Position numbers and translations under genes: made by a program. Below, in pieces: positions 8,317-18,270 of a stretch of DNA of 64,000 nt. Position 1 is the stretch's first letter. Every line of letters begins with the position of its first letter. Origin of the DNA: Neorhizobium populisoli (GTDB lineage: Bacteria; Pseudomonadota; Alphaproteobacteria; Rhizobiales; Rhizobiaceae); the NCBI RefSeq assembly GCF_019430945.1, contig NZ_JAHYCB010000001.1, forward strand, positions 744,001-808,000, read 5' to 3'. The notes below the pieces were generated by a model. That model ran no database searches. It saw nothing but the letters and a program-made list of their open reading frames with translations, and was not told the origin of the DNA.

Positions 8317-10646
8317 TGGCGGTCAGTAACCGCAAACATATAAGACGGCTTGCCGCCGCCCTGCTGACAGGTGTGTCTGTATGCGTATTCAGCGTATCGG
8401 CAACGACTGTGCATGCGCAGAATCTGGTGCCCGCCGCCGCGGACGGCGCCAAGCTTCTGCTGCGCGCCAATCAGCTGACCTATAATCAGGATGCCAAGCA
8501 GGTCACCGCCGTCGGTGGCGTGCAACTCTATTACAATCGCTATCGCCTGGTGGCGCAGCGCGTTCAGTACGACCAGAAGTCCGGCCGCGTCATGGCGACC
8601 GGCAATATCGAAATGGTCGAGCCGGGCGGCAACCGCGTCTATGCGGAGCAGCTGGATGTCACCGACGATTTCGGTCAGGGTTTCATCAACGCGCTCCGCG
8701 TCGAGACCACCGACAATACCCGCATCGCGGCCGAAAGCGGCGAACGGCAGTCCGAAGACCTGATGGTGCTCAACAACACCGTCTACACGGCCTGCCTTCC
8801 CTGCGCGACCACGCCCGGCAAAGCGCCTCTGTGGCAGGTCAAGGCCGAGCGCGTCATCCGCAACGGCCAGACCCATACGATCCGCCTGGAGAATGCCCAG
8901 TTCGAACTGTTCGGCATGTCGCTCGGCAAGCTGCCGTTCGCTATCGAGGTTCCGGACGAAACGGTCGAGCGCAAGTCCGGCCTGCTCTTCCCGCAGTTTT
9001 CCGCCAGCGACAACCTCGGTTTCGGCGTCACCGTTCCGTATTACCATGTCTTCTCGCCGAGCATGGATGCGACCCTCAGCCCGACCTATTATTCCCATCA
9101 GGGACTTCTGGTTCAGGGCGAAATCCGCAACAAGTTCGAAACCGGCGAACACACGTTCCGCTTCGCGGGTATCAACCAGATGAACCGCAACGCGTTCGAT
9201 GCCGGCACCAGCGACGCCCGCGCCGAAAATCGTTTCATGGCCGCGTCGAAGGCCGAGTTCCAGATCAATCCGCGCTGGACGTTCGGCTGGAACGTCATGA
9301 CGCAAAGCGACAACAATTTCTCCAAGACCTACAGTCTGCAGGGCGTCGATTCCGATACATTCGTGAACGATATCTATCTGACTGGCATCGGCACGCGGAA
9401 TTATTTCGACCTGCACAACTATTACTTCAACGTACAGGACAAGGCATATGACAACACGCTGGAACAGCAGCAGGCGATTGTCTATCCCTCGCTCGATTAT
9501 ACCTATTACGCACCGCAGCCGATTCTTGGCGGCGAGCTTTCCCTGACGGCCAACATCACCAATCTCTCGCGCCGCGAGGACGACTGGTACAATGAAGGCC
9601 TGACCAACCGCTTCCCGGGCCTGGAAGGCAGTTACAGCCGTTTCACCGCCGAAGCGGAATGGAAGCGCACCTTCAATATAGACGGCTTGTTGCTGACGCC
9701 GCTTGTTGCAGCCCGCGCCGATGGCCTGCGCCATACCGGCTCGAACACGCCGGCCTTTTATGAGGGCAATCTGGAAGCCGAGGGCAGCGACGGCCGCTAC
9801 ATGCTGACCGCCGGCCTCGAAGCCCGTTACCCGATCCTGATGACCTATGGCGACAGCAGCCATATCATCGAGCCGATCGCGCAGATCTATGCCCGTCCGG
9901 ATGAACAGATGGCCGGCGGACTGCCGAACGAGGATGCGCAGAGCTTCGTCTTCGATGCCACGACCCTGTTCGAGCGCGACAAGTTCTCCGGCTTCGACCG
10001 TGTCGAAGGCGGCACGCGCGCCAATGTCGGCATCCGCTATACCGGTTCGTTCGCGAACGGCATCGGAGTGCGCGGTATTGTCGGCCAGTCCTACCAGGTC
10101 GCCGGTCAGAACTCCTTCGCAACCGAGGACCTGGTCCAGGCCGGCGCGAATTCCGGTCTCGAAACCCGCCGGTCGGATTATGTCGCCATGGCGGCTATCG
10201 ACCTGCCACAGGGCTTCTCGGTCGCAGCAAACACTCGTTTCGACGAAAAGACGTTTGCGGTAAAACGCACCGATGCCTCCTTCAGCTACACGACGCCGCG
10301 CATGCAGGGCACACTGGTCTACACCCAGGTCGATCCGCAGGCGGAATATGGCGACGTGGATGCTACGGATGTACTGAAGCACACCGCCAAGTTCCGCATC
10401 AACGAGAATTGGGCGCTGGCCGGTACGGCAACCTGGGACCTGACCGAAAAGCAGATCATCCGCCGCGGCATCGGCGTCAGCTACGCGGATGAGTGCACGA
10501 TCTTCACGCTCGCCTATACCGACAAGCCGCAGAGCACGGCCGCCAACGACTGGTCGATCAGCGCACGCCTCAGCTTCCGAACGCTGGGCGATATCAACAT
10601 CGGTGACGACACGTCGGACTACGACCAGGACTATCAATATCAATAA
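8316..10646 (+). CDS. lptD: LPS assembly outer-membrane protein LptD
   Basis: This is a 776-residue protein. It has a signal peptide ending near VHAQN (about residue 36), an OstA/LptA-like beta-jellyroll (about 45-180) and a large C-terminal beta-barrel with many alternating YxF/W strands. It inserts LPS into the outer leaflet of the outer membrane with LptE. The conserved Cys pair CLPC lies near residue 155, and one further Cys (ADEC) is near the C-terminus. The start is GTG at 8316, with a perfect AGGAGG at 8303-8308, overlapping the lptG stop (TAGTG). Confidence 0.94.
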   Translation: MAVSNRKHIRRLAAALLTGVSVCVFSVSATTVHAQNLVPAAADGAKLLLRANQLTYNQDAKQVTAVGGVQLYYNRYRLVAQRVQYDQKSGRVMATGNIEMVEPGGNRVYAEQLDVTDDFGQGFINALRVETTDNTRIAAESGERQSEDLMVLNNTVYTACLPCATTPGKAPLWQVKAERVIRNGQTHTIRLENAQFELFGMSLGKLPFAIEVPDETVERKSGLLFPQFSASDNLGFGVTVPYYHVFSPSMDATLSPTYYSHQGLLVQGEIRNKFETGEHTFRFAGINQMNRNAFDAGTSDARAENRFMAASKAEFQINPRWTFGWNVMTQSDNNFSKTYSLQGVDSDTFVNDIYLTGIGTRNYFDLHNYYFNVQDKAYDNTLEQQQAIVYPSLDYTYYAPQPILGGELSLTANITNLSRREDDWYNEGLTNRFPGLEGSYSRFTAEAEWKRTFNIDGLLLTPLVAARADGLRHTGSNTPAFYEGNLEAEGSDGRYMLTAGLEARYPILMTYGDSSHIIEPIAQIYARPDEQMAGGLPNEDAQSFVFDATTLFERDKFSGFDRVEGGTRANVGIRYTGSFANGIGVRGIVGQSYQVAGQNSFATEDLVQAGANSGLETRRSDYVAMAAIDLPQGFSVAANTRFDEKTFAVKRTDASFSYTTPRMQGTLVYTQVDPQAEYGDVDATDVLKHTAKFRINENWALAGTATWDLTEKQIIRRGIGVSYADECTIFTLAYTDKPQSTAANDWSISARLSFRTLGDINIGDDTSDYDQDYQYQ

Positions 10647-10786
10647 CAAATGCGGGAAGTCCTGGTCGGACGGCAGGCGGCGTCATCGTTTCGCCGTAAC
10701 AATTGTGCAAGCGGGCCGAAATATAGTATGAAGCGAGGCCGGTCGGTGCAGATTGCCGGCTGGGGGCGGAAGAAGGAATTCGTATC

Positions 10787-11734
10787 ATGTTCGCAATGAC
10801 CGCAGCGCGTAAGCTGGTGCTGGCCGCGGCCGTTCTGGCTGCTTCTGTCGTCGTGCAGCCGGCTGTTCATGAAGCACAGGCCGCCAGCGAGATCGCCGCC
10901 GTCGTCAACCGGACGCCGATCACTACGGCAGACGTGGCACGCCGCGTGGCCTTCCTGCGCCTGCAGCGCCAGAAGGCCGATACGAAAACGGCGCGCCAGG
11001 TAATGATCGACGAAGTCCTCAAAAGGCAGGAAGTTGCCCGCATGAAAATGTCGGTCAGCACCGAGGACGTGGATAAGGCATTCGAACGCTTCGCTGCCGG
11101 CAATAAGCTGTCAACGGCACAGATGGGCCAAATTCTTGATCGCGCCGGTGTCGGCGTCGAGCATTTCAAGAACTATATCGCCGTGCAGATGAGCTGGCCG
11201 CGCCTCGTCAACGCCCGCTATAATGGCGGCGGCCGCGGCAAGATGTCGAACCAGGAACTCGTCACCCGCATGCTAGAAGCCAAGCAGAAGCCGGTGACGA
11301 CTGAATACTTCCTTCAGCAGGTGATCTTCGTCGTTCCGCCTGCCAAGCGCAATGCGATCCTTGGCAAACGTCAGGCGGAGGCAAATGCCGCTCGCAGCAA
11401 ATTCCCCGGTTGCGAACAGTCTAAACAGTTTGCCGCCGGTTATCTCGATGTATCCATCAAGGACCTGGGCCGCGTGCTGGCACCGGAAATGCCGGAAAAC
11501 TGGAAGCCGCTGGTCGAAAAAGCCCCGGCAAACGGTACAACGACGACCCTGGTAACGGAGCGCGGCGTCGAGTTTCTGGCGATCTGCAATCAGAAGCAGG
11601 TTTCCGACGACTATGCCGCCGAAGTCGTTTTCCGCGCCGAAGATGCGAGCAAGACGAAAAAAGAGGGTGAAAACCCGAACGACAAGAAATATCTCGACGA
11701 GCTGCGCAGCAAGGCAGTCATCGAGAGCCGCTGA
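10787..11734 (+). CDS. surA: SurA-like periplasmic chaperone / peptidylprolyl isomerase
   Basis: This is a 315-residue exported protein. Its signal peptide ends near AQAAS (about residue 33). A SurA N-terminal chaperone domain begins [16 protein letters not shown], and a single weakly conserved parvulin-like region follows (about 175-290). SurA escorts outer-membrane beta-barrels, and its place just after lptD matches the classical lptD-surA-pdxA-rsmA order. AAGGA lies upstream of the ATG; a second ATG three codons on is possible. The parvulin domain looks divergent, so isomerase activity is uncertain. Confidence 0.87.
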   Translation: MFAMTAARKLVLAAAVLAASVVVQPAVHEAQAASEIAAVVNRTPITTADVARRVAFLRLQRQKADTKTARQVMIDEVLKRQEVARMKMSVSTEDVDKAFERFAAGNKLSTAQMGQILDRAGVGVEHFKNYIAVQMSWPRLVNARYNGGGRGKMSNQELVTRMLEAKQKPVTTEYFLQQVIFVVPPAKRNAILGKRQAEANAARSKFPGCEQSKQFAAGYLDVSIKDLGRVLAPEMPENWKPLVEKAPANGTTTTLVTERGVEFLAICNQKQVSDDYAAEVVFRAEDASKTKKEGENPNDKKYLDELRSKAVIESR

Positions 11735-11753
11735 TCCTATTTCCGGAGTATCC

Positions 11754-12779
11754 ATGCCGCTTGATCGTTCGCTCGACCGCCCCTTGGCACTGACCCAGGG
11801 CGATCCTGCCGGCATAGGTCCGGATATTGCGCTTGCGGCCTGGCTTTCCCGGCAAAAGAACGAGTTACCTGCTTTCCTTTTTCTCGGCGACCCCGCCGTG
11901 CTCAAGGCAAGGGCTGAGCTGATCGGGCTCGACGTGCCCCTGCGTGAAGCGAATACCGATAACGCATTGTCGGTCTTCGAGAACGCGCTTCCCGTCCTGC
12001 CGATCCCGGCGGGCACGGAAGTCGCGGTCGGCGAGCCGCATGTGGCAACAGCGCGCGGCACGATCAGCGCAATCGAAACAGCCGTATCCTTGTGTTTCGC
12101 AGGCAAGGTAGCCGGCGTGGTGACCAATCCGATCGCCAAATCGATCCTTTATCAGGCGGGCTTCGGCTTTCCCGGCCACACGGAATTCCTTGCTGATCTG
12201 GCGGAAAAAGCGACGGGCAAAAAGGCTTTGCCGGTGATGATGCTTGCCGGACCGAAGCTGCGCGCCATTCCGGTGACGATCCATATCCCTATCAAGGACG
12301 TGCCCGCCGCGCTGACGACGGACCTGATCGCCGAGACCTGCCGTATCACCCATCACGACCTGAAGACCCGGTTCGGCATCGCGCAGCCGCGGCTGGCAGT
12401 CGCCGGCCTCAATCCACATGCGGGCGAAGACGGCGCGATCGGCAAGGAAGACCAGGATATTATCCACCCGGCGATCTTCAAGCTGCGCGCCGAGGGCATC
12501 CATGTCTTCGGGCCGCTGCCGGCCGATACGATGTTCCATGAGGAGGCGCGCGCCCGTTACGATGTGGCGATCTGCATGTATCATGACCAGGCGCTTATCC
12601 CCGCCAAGGCGCTCGGCTTCGATACGTCCGTCAACGTGACGCTCGGCCTCCCCTTCATCCGCACCTCGCCAGACCATGGCACCGCGTTCGGCATTGCCGG
12701 CCAAGGCATTGCCCGCGAGACGAGCCTTGTGGAAGCGATCAAGCTTGCCGGTGAGCTTGCGTCGAAGGCAGCCGCCTGA
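11754..12779 (+). CDS. pdxA: 4-hydroxythreonine-4-phosphate dehydrogenase
   Basis: This is a 341-residue PdxA, which oxidises 4-phosphohydroxy-L-threonine in the DXP-dependent vitamin B6 pathway. The N-terminal [16 protein letters not shown] motif and three metal-histidine regions ([16 protein letters not shown] and MYHDQ) are all present. I took the ATG at 11754, with GGAG 7-10 nt upstream; the open frame upstream is out-of-frame shadow of surA. Its TGA overlaps the rsmA ATG by one base. Confidence 0.94.
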   Translation: MPLDRSLDRPLALTQGDPAGIGPDIALAAWLSRQKNELPAFLFLGDPAVLKARAELIGLDVPLREANTDNALSVFENALPVLPIPAGTEVAVGEPHVATARGTISAIETAVSLCFAGKVAGVVTNPIAKSILYQAGFGFPGHTEFLADLAEKATGKKALPVMMLAGPKLRAIPVTIHIPIKDVPAALTTDLIAETCRITHHDLKTRFGIAQPRLAVAGLNPHAGEDGAIGKEDQDIIHPAIFKLRAEGIHVFGPLPADTMFHEEARARYDVAICMYHDQALIPAKALGFDTSVNVTLGLPFIRTSPDHGTAFGIAGQGIARETSLVEAIKLAGELASKAAA

Positions 12780-13624
12780 TGGCAACCCTCGACGGCCTTC
12801 CGCCGCTGCGCGACGTCATCCAGCGCCATGGGCTCGACGCCAAAAAGGCGCTCGGCCAGAACTTTCTGCTGGACCTCAACCTCACCCAGAAGATTGCCCG
12901 CAGCGCGGGCTCGCTGGAAGGTGTGACGGTGTTCGAGGTCGGTCCGGGTCCCGGCGGCCTGACGCGCGCCATCCTTTCGCTCGGCGCGAAGAAGGTGATC
13001 GCCGTCGAGCGCGACAGCCGCTGCCTACCGGCGCTTGCCGAAATCGGCGAATACTATCCAGGCCGGCTGGAGGTAATCGAGGGCGATGCGCTGAAGACCG
13101 ATTTCGTGGCGCTTACGGCGGAGAAGGCTGATGGCGGTCCGGTGAAAATCATCGCCAATCTGCCCTACAATGTCGGCACCCAGCTGCTGATCAACTGGCT
13201 GCTGCCCGCGGACGGTAAATGGCCGCCCTTCTGGGAAAGCCTGACGCTGATGTTCCAGAAGGAAGTCGGCCTTCGCATCGTTGCGGATCAGGACGATGAT
13301 CATTACGGCCGCCTGGGCGTATTGGCCGGCTGGTGCACGGACGCCCATATGGTGTTTGACGTACCGCCGCAAGCCTTCACGCCGCCGCCGAAGGTGACGT
13401 CCACCGTCGTGCACCTGATGCCGCGCACCAATCCCCTGCCCTGCGAAGTCTCCAAGCTTGAGCGCATCACTCACGCCGCCTTCGGACAGCGCCGCAAGAT
13501 GCTGCGCCAAAGCCTGAAACCGGTCGGCGGCGAAGCGCTGTTGAACAAGGCCGGCATCGATCCGCAACGGCGCGCCGAGACGCTCTCCGTCGAAGAGTTT
13601 GTGACGCTGGCGAATTGCCTCTAA
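12779..13624 (+). CDS. rsmA: 16S rRNA (adenine1518-N6/adenine1519-N6)-dimethyltransferase
   Basis: This is a 281-residue RsmA/KsgA, which dimethylates the two adjacent adenines in the 3' terminal helix of 16S r[12 protein letters not shown] binds the start of the fold, [10 protein letters not shown] is the SAM-binding loop, and NLPYNVGT is the catalytic NLPY motif. The length fits the family. It is coupled to pdxA by a TGATG overlap and closes the lptF-to-rsmA run; loss of this enzyme gives kasugamycin resistance in known bacteria. Confidence 0.95.
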   Translation: MATLDGLPPLRDVIQRHGLDAKKALGQNFLLDLNLTQKIARSAGSLEGVTVFEVGPGPGGLTRAILSLGAKKVIAVERDSRCLPALAEIGEYYPGRLEVIEGDALKTDFVALTAEKADGGPVKIIANLPYNVGTQLLINWLLPADGKWPPFWESLTLMFQKEVGLRIVADQDDDHYGRLGVLAGWCTDAHMVFDVPPQAFTPPPKVTSTVVHLMPRTNPLPCEVSKLERITHAAFGQRRKMLRQSLKPVGGEALLNKAGIDPQRRAETLSVEEFVTLANCL

Positions 13625-13833
13625 ACAGGCAATCCAGCGGAAGACGTTCAGACGTTAATCGCGGGCTCACCAATCCGTACAAGTTTAATTGTATATTAAT
13701 GCAATTTTAAAGACTTGGCGTCGCCGACCGATTCTCCTGTTGGCTTTCATCCCCTCCGAATGCAACTTCCCGCCCGACGGGCCAATGCGGCGCGCGGCTC
13801 GCCTTCTGCTGGCATTTTTCGGATTGGATCGAG

Positions 13834-15588
13834 ATGATCTCGTTTGTCTTCCGGCTGAAGAGCCGTACGCATTTCATCATCAAGAGCCCCGTCTCGACGA
13901 AAAATGCCAGTTTTGTCGGTGCGGCATTTCGGAGAAACCAGACGCGGCAACGGCTCGGCATCCTGATCGTCGCATTTTCCTGCGCCTTTCTGATTATCGG
14001 CGGGCGCCTGGCTCAATATGGCATTGCCGAACCCGAAAGCGTCGGCGCGATCGGCAGCGGTACGGCGGTGGCGTCGCGGCCGGATATCGTCGATCGCAAC
14101 GGAGCACTGCTTGCGACCGATATCGACATGATTTCCCTTTACGCGGACCCACGCCGGATCGTCGATGCGGACGAAGTGGTGGAACGGCTCGCCTCCGTCA
14201 TCCCCTATCTCGATTGGAGCGAGACCCACAAGCGGCTGCGGTCGAAGACGGCATTCCAATGGCTGAAGCGACAACTCACGCCGCGGCAACAGGCTGAAAT
14301 CCTGGCGCTCGGCATTCCCGGTATCGGCTTCAGGCCGGAGAAGCGAAGATTCTATCCAGGAGGCGTCACTGCCTCGCATATCGTCGGTCATGTGAATGTC
14401 GATAACCAAGGCCTTGCGGGCATGGAACGATATCTGGACCAGCAAGGCCTTGCCGACCTGCGACTGGCCGGCATGACCAGCGACGCGCCGCTGGAGCCGG
14501 TCAAGCTTTCCATCGATCTTCGTGTCCAGAACATCGTTCGTGAGGTCGTCGCAAATGCGATGCTGAACTACGAGGCCGAAGCAGCCGGCGCCGTCATTCT
14601 CGATATCGAGACCGGCGAAGTTCTGGCGATGGCCTCGGTGCCGGACTACGACCCTAACGAGCCATCCCGCATGTTGCCGGACGGCAGCGTCGACAAGGAA
14701 TACGAAAAGGGCTGGTTCAACCGGATGAGCAATGCGACGTTCGAGATGGGCTCGACCTTCAAGAGCTTCACGCTGGCGATGGGGCTCGACGAAGGCAAGA
14801 TCACGCTGAATTCCACCGTCGATGCCACGCGCCCGATCCAGATGGGCGGTTTCACCATCAAGGACTTTTTCGGAAAGCACCGGGTGCTGACGATCCCGGA
14901 GGTCTTTCAATATTCCTCGAATATCGGCACCGCCGCAGTGGCGGATAAAGTCGGTATCGAGGGCCATCAGCAGTTCCTGACCAAGCTCGGGCTTCTTTCG
15001 AAGATGGAAACCGAGATGCCGGGCGTCGCGACGCCGACCCAGCCGAAAGTGTGGAAGAAGATCAATTCCGTTACCATCTCCTTCGGCCACGGCGTGGCGA
15101 CGACGCCGTTACAGACGGCGGTCGCCGCGGCAGCGCTGATCAATGGCGGAAGCCTCGTGCAGCCCACCTTTCTGCCGCGATCCCGAGAGCAGGCACGGAT
15201 CGTCTCCCAGACGGTGGTCAAGGACAGGACGAGCGCCGATATGCGCTACCTCTTCACCTGGAACGGCCTGAAGGGTTCCGGGCGTGGTGCACAGGTGGAA
15301 GGTTTCAATGTCGGCGGCAAGACCGGTACGGCCGACAAGGTGATCAACGGCCGTTATGCCAAGACGATCAATTTCAACGCCTTCGTTGCGGCGTTTCCCA
15401 TGGACCGACCGCAATATATCGTTCTGTCGATCGTCGATGCGCCGAAGACCGGCGTACATGGCGGCCGAACCGCCGCCTCCACCGCCGCACCGATGATCAA
15501 GGACATTATCGGACGCGCAGCACCCCTGCTCGGTGTAAAACCTCGCTTCGGCCCTGCGGAGACGCCGCACATGCTGGTGAACTACTGA
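13834..15588 (+). CDS. FtsI/PBP2-class peptidoglycan transpeptidase (second copy likely)
   Basis: This is a 584-residue class B penicillin-binding protein. It has a basic cytoplasmic N-terminus, one membrane helix (about residues 42-60), a dimerisation domain (about 75-240) and a transpeptidase domain with the nucleophile in STFK (307-310), SSN (361-363) and KTGT (496-499). It cross-links peptidoglycan and resembles FtsI. It is not in a division cluster (no mraW, ftsL, murE or murF nearby), so it may be a paralogue of the divisional FtsI. The start is the ATG at 13834, with a weak ribosome site; an AT-rich promoter-like stretch lies at 13680-13712. Confidence 0.88.
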   Translation: MISFVFRLKSRTHFIIKSPVSTKNASFVGAAFRRNQTRQRLGILIVAFSCAFLIIGGRLAQYGIAEPESVGAIGSGTAVASRPDIVDRNGALLATDIDMISLYADPRRIVDADEVVERLASVIPYLDWSETHKRLRSKTAFQWLKRQLTPRQQAEILALGIPGIGFRPEKRRFYPGGVTASHIVGHVNVDNQGLAGMERYLDQQGLADLRLAGMTSDAPLEPVKLSIDLRVQNIVREVVANAMLNYEAEAAGAVILDIETGEVLAMASVPDYDPNEPSRMLPDGSVDKEYEKGWFNRMSNATFEMGSTFKSFTLAMGLDEGKITLNSTVDATRPIQMGGFTIKDFFGKHRVLTIPEVFQYSSNIGTAAVADKVGIEGHQQFLTKLGLLSKMETEMPGVATPTQPKVWKKINSVTISFGHGVATTPLQTAVAAAALINGGSLVQPTFLPRSREQARIVSQTVVKDRTSADMRYLFTWNGLKGSGRGAQVEGFNVGGKTGTADKVINGRYAKTINFNAFVAAFPMDRPQYIVLSIVDAPKTGVHGGRTAASTAAPMIKDIIGRAAPLLGVKPRFGPAETPHMLVNY

Positions 15589-15592
15589 CGCC

Positions 15593-16474
15593 TCAGGTCG
15601 GCGTCTGCTGGATGCGATTGGCGTTCGGCCGGCGCAGGTTGAAAAGGTTGCCGGCAAGGATGAGGCCAGCACCGATCGCGGTGAAGCTGTCGATCGCCTC
15701 AGCATAGAGCAGATAGCCGAGCAGCGCGGAAAGCGGCACGCGCAGATAATCCATCGGCATGATCGTCGATGCCTCGCCATAGGTCAGCGCCTTGGCCATG
15801 CAGTAATGCGCGAACGTGCCGGTGAAAGCGATGACGAATATCCACGGCCAGATTTCGGCGGAAGGCCAGACCCAGACCCGTATCGCAGGAATGAGCCCGA
15901 TGATCGACTGGATGATCAGCATCCAGAAAATGATCTTGGTGGCGCTGTCGGAACGGGTCAGAACCTTCGTTGTGATGAAGGAAATCGCGAAGACGAAGGC
16001 GGCGCCGAGCACAATCAGGTGGCCGGGGTTGAGGTGCGCGGTGCCCGGCCGCACGACAAAGGCGACGCCGACCAGGCCGAAAGAGATTGCCACGCCCTTG
16101 CGCCACGTCAGCCGCTCGCCGAGGAACATCGCCGCCATGATCGCTGCCCAGATCGGCGCCGTGAACTCGATAGCGATGACCTGCGCCAGCGGAATGATCG
16201 TCAGGCCCATCAGCCAGGCGAACTGCCCCACATAGTGGGCGACGTTGCGGCCGATATGAACCTTCATGAGGTCGGTGCGCATCGCCTTGAAACCGCCTTC
16301 GCGATAGACGAGCGGCAGAAGCATGAAGAAGGCGATGACGGAGCGCATCTCCATCACCTGGAAGACATCGACCTCGCGGGTGATTGCCCGGCCGGAAACG
16401 GCCATGAGCAGCAGCAACGCGATGGCCGTCATCATCCATCCGGCCGCTTTCAAGGTTGACGGACTTTTTTCCAC
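15593..16474 (-). CDS. EamA/DMT-family transporter
   Basis: This is a 293-residue membrane protein with ten predicted helices in two EamA repeats (about 10-140 and 150-285), a drug/metabolite transporter architecture. I chose the GTG start at 16472-16474 because AAGGGAAG lies just upstream; a TTG further upstream would add 11 residues. It converges with the transpeptidase gene, leaving 4 nt between stops. The substrate cannot be inferred; related rhizobial proteins are usually annotated only as DMT permeases. Confidence 0.85.
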   Translation of the reverse strand: MEKSPSTLKAAGWMMTAIALLLLMAVSGRAITREVDVFQVMEMRSVIAFFMLLPLVYREGGFKAMRTDLMKVHIGRNVAHYVGQFAWLMGLTIIPLAQVIAIEFTAPIWAAIMAAMFLGERLTWRKGVAISFGLVGVAFVVRPGTAHLNPGHLIVLGAAFVFAISFITTKVLTRSDSATKIIFWMLIIQSIIGLIPAIRVWVWPSAEIWPWIFVIAFTGTFAHYCMAKALTYGEASTIMPMDYLRVPLSALLGYLLYAEAIDSFTAIGAGLILAGNLFNLRRPNANRIQQTPT

Positions 16475-16636
16475 GAATGTCTTCCCTTCATACTCATGTC
16501 GGGGCAACAGACGCGTCCGGCATGCGACTCATGCAGCGCAAAAAGTATGCAGCTTTAGAGGATGACAGGGCTATAGGACGGAGCGACGCTTCGATCCAGT
16601 GCAATATGCTGATAGGAACTATCAGCGTCGCAAAGC

Positions 16637-17314
16637 TTAGAGTTTCGGCTCTTCGGTCAGCAGGCCGCTGATGAAATCGAACAGGCCATGGCGGCGGTCG
16701 CGGCGGACGCGCTCTGCATTGACGATGCAGTTGACGTTGCGGAATGCCTCGTCGAGATCGTCGTTGACGATGACGTAGTCATAGGCACGCCAATGCTCGA
16801 TCTCGGAGCGGGAGTTGATCAGGCGGGTGCGGATCACCTCTTCGGAATCTTCGGCACGGCGGTGCAGGCGCGACTGAAGCTCGGTCATGGTCGGCGGCAG
16901 GACGAAGATCGAGACGACATCCGCCGCCATTTTTTCCTGCAGCTGGCGAGCGCCCTGCCAATCGATGTCGAACAGCATGTCGCGGCCCTGCGCCATCGCC
17001 TCTTCCACCGGCTCGCGCGGCGTGCCGTAGAAATTGCCGTGGACTTCGGCCCATTCCAGAAGCGCATCGGAATCGCGCAGACGTTCGAACTCGCGCACCG
17101 AGATGAAATGGTAATGCTTGCCGGCAATCTCGCTCGGGCGGCGCTGGCGCGTCGTGACGCTGACGGAAATGCCGAGCGTCGCATCGGTATCCAGGAGATT
17201 GCGGGCAATCGTCGATTTGCCGGCACCCGATGGCGACGAAAGAACGAGCATCAGCCCCCGGCGCGCGATCGTCGTGGACATTTTCGACGGCGAGGACGAA
17301 GGGGCGGCGCTCAT
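16637..17314 (-). CDS. gmk: Guanylate kinase
   Basis: This is a 225-residue kinase that converts GMP to GDP using ATP. The P-loop [10 protein letters not shown] is at residues 26-35. The GMP-binding region [12 protein letters not shown] and the conserved [11 protein letters not shown] loop are present, and [10 protein letters not shown] follows. The N-terminus is about 20 residues longer than in short homologues. GGAG, inside the end of the yicC gene, precedes the start; only 3 nt separate the two genes, so they form one transcription unit. Confidence 0.95.
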   Translation of the reverse strand: MSAAPSSSPSKMSTTIARRGLMLVLSSPSGAGKSTIARNLLDTDATLGISVSVTTRQRRPSEIAGKHYHFISVREFERLRDSDALLEWAEVHGNFYGTPREPVEEAMAQGRDMLFDIDWQGARQLQEKMAADVVSIFVLPPTMTELQSRLHRRAEDSEEVIRTRLINSRSEIEHWRAYDYVIVNDDLDEAFRNVNCIVNAERVRRDRRHGLFDFISGLLTEEPKL

Positions 17315-17317
17315 GTT

Positions 17318-18205
17318 CTACTCCAGATTCTGGACCTGTTCGCGGAACTGGTCGATCACGACTTTCAGTTCGATACCGGCAGCGGTTACCGCAGCCGCGT
17401 TGGATTTGGAACAGATGGTATTCGATTCCCGGTTAAATTCCTGTGCAAGGAAATCGAGACGACGTCCGACCGGCCCGCCTTTTGCGATCAAATCGCCGGC
17501 GGCGACCACATGCGCCTTCAGCCGGTCGATCTCTTCGCGAAGATCCGCCTTGGTGGCGAGCAGTGCGGCTTCCGCATGCAGTCGGTCGCGGTCGAGCGAC
17601 GAGGCTTCCTGAAGCAGAGACGCGAGCTGGATGGAAAGACGGCGGGCGATCTCTTCCGGAGAACGCGACGGATCGTTTTCGACGATTGCGGTGAGTTCGC
17701 CGATCTTCGCAATATGTCCCTGCAGCACGGCGCCGAGTGCTGCGCCCTCACCTTCACGCATGCCCTGGAGATTGCCGAGCGCTTCTTCGAGACAGCGCAT
17801 GATGCCGATGTCGCGGTCGGCGATTGCCTCCTCACCCTCTTCCGGTTCGCGGATATCGACGAGGCCGCGAATGCCCATCAACGTGTCGAGCCTCAGCGGT
17901 GACGGATCGACGAGTTCACCGAGTTCGGAGCGAAGCGCGAGGATGGCGGCGAGCGCGTCACGATTGAGCACCGCTTCCACCTTGGTTTCGGCGATGGTGA
18001 GGTTCAGCGAGGCCTGCAGATTACCGCGCGAAAACTTTTCCGAGATTACCTTGCGGACATCCTGCTCCATGCGCTCGAGCCCCGGCGGCAGGCGCAGGCG
18101 CACATCCAGTCCCTTGCCGTTTACCGAGCGTAGTTCCCAAGCAAAACGATTGCGTCCGCTCGTTCCTTCGCTGCGGGCAAACCCGGTCATGGACTGCAAG
18201 GTCAT
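17318..18205 (-). CDS. yicC: YicC-family endoribonuclease
   Basis: This is a 295-residue YicC protein. It begins MTLQSMTGFARSEG and has the family segments ELRSVNGKGLDVRLRLP and GREVDRLLQE-like near EIDRLKAHV, followed by the typical EFNREANTI-type C-terminus. Members are reported as endoribonucleases acting on small RNAs in enterobacteria; activity here is inferred. Of two close ATGs I took the second, because CTGGAG is then 6 nt upstream rather than adjacent. It is co-transcribed with gmk. Confidence 0.9.
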   Translation of the reverse strand: MTLQSMTGFARSEGTSGRNRFAWELRSVNGKGLDVRLRLPPGLERMEQDVRKVISEKFSRGNLQASLNLTIAETKVEAVLNRDALAAILALRSELGELVDPSPLRLDTLMGIRGLVDIREPEEGEEAIADRDIGIMRCLEEALGNLQGMREGEGAALGAVLQGHIAKIGELTAIVENDPSRSPEEIARRLSIQLASLLQEASSLDRDRLHAEAALLATKADLREEIDRLKAHVVAAGDLIAKGGPVGRRLDFLAQEFNRESNTICSKSNAAAVTAAGIELKVVIDQFREQVQNLE

Positions 18206-18234
18206 AGGCATCTCCAGTATTGCGATATGCGAAA

Positions 18235-18252
18235 CGGGCCTGAAAAGGCCCG
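18235..18252 (-). terminator. GAAA-loop hairpin downstream of mltG
   Basis: CGGGCCT (18235-18241) and AGGCCCG (18246-18252) form a 7-bp stem with a 4-nt loop in the gap between mltG and yicC. On the minus strand it is followed by TTTCG only, so termination is probably weak or partial. Confidence 0.4.
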
Positions 18253-18270
18253 CTCGAAAGACTTGATTGA

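Noticed and set aside
8313-10649. Minus-strand open frame of 778 codons opposite lptD
   Set aside because: It has almost the same ends as lptD and an Arg/Ala/Asp-rich composition, as produced by codon bias on the opposite strand; no family motif is visible.
13614-13633. Hairpin ATTGCCT/AGGCAAT at the rsmA stop as a terminator
   Set aside because: Seven base pairs only and no T tract; could arise by chance.
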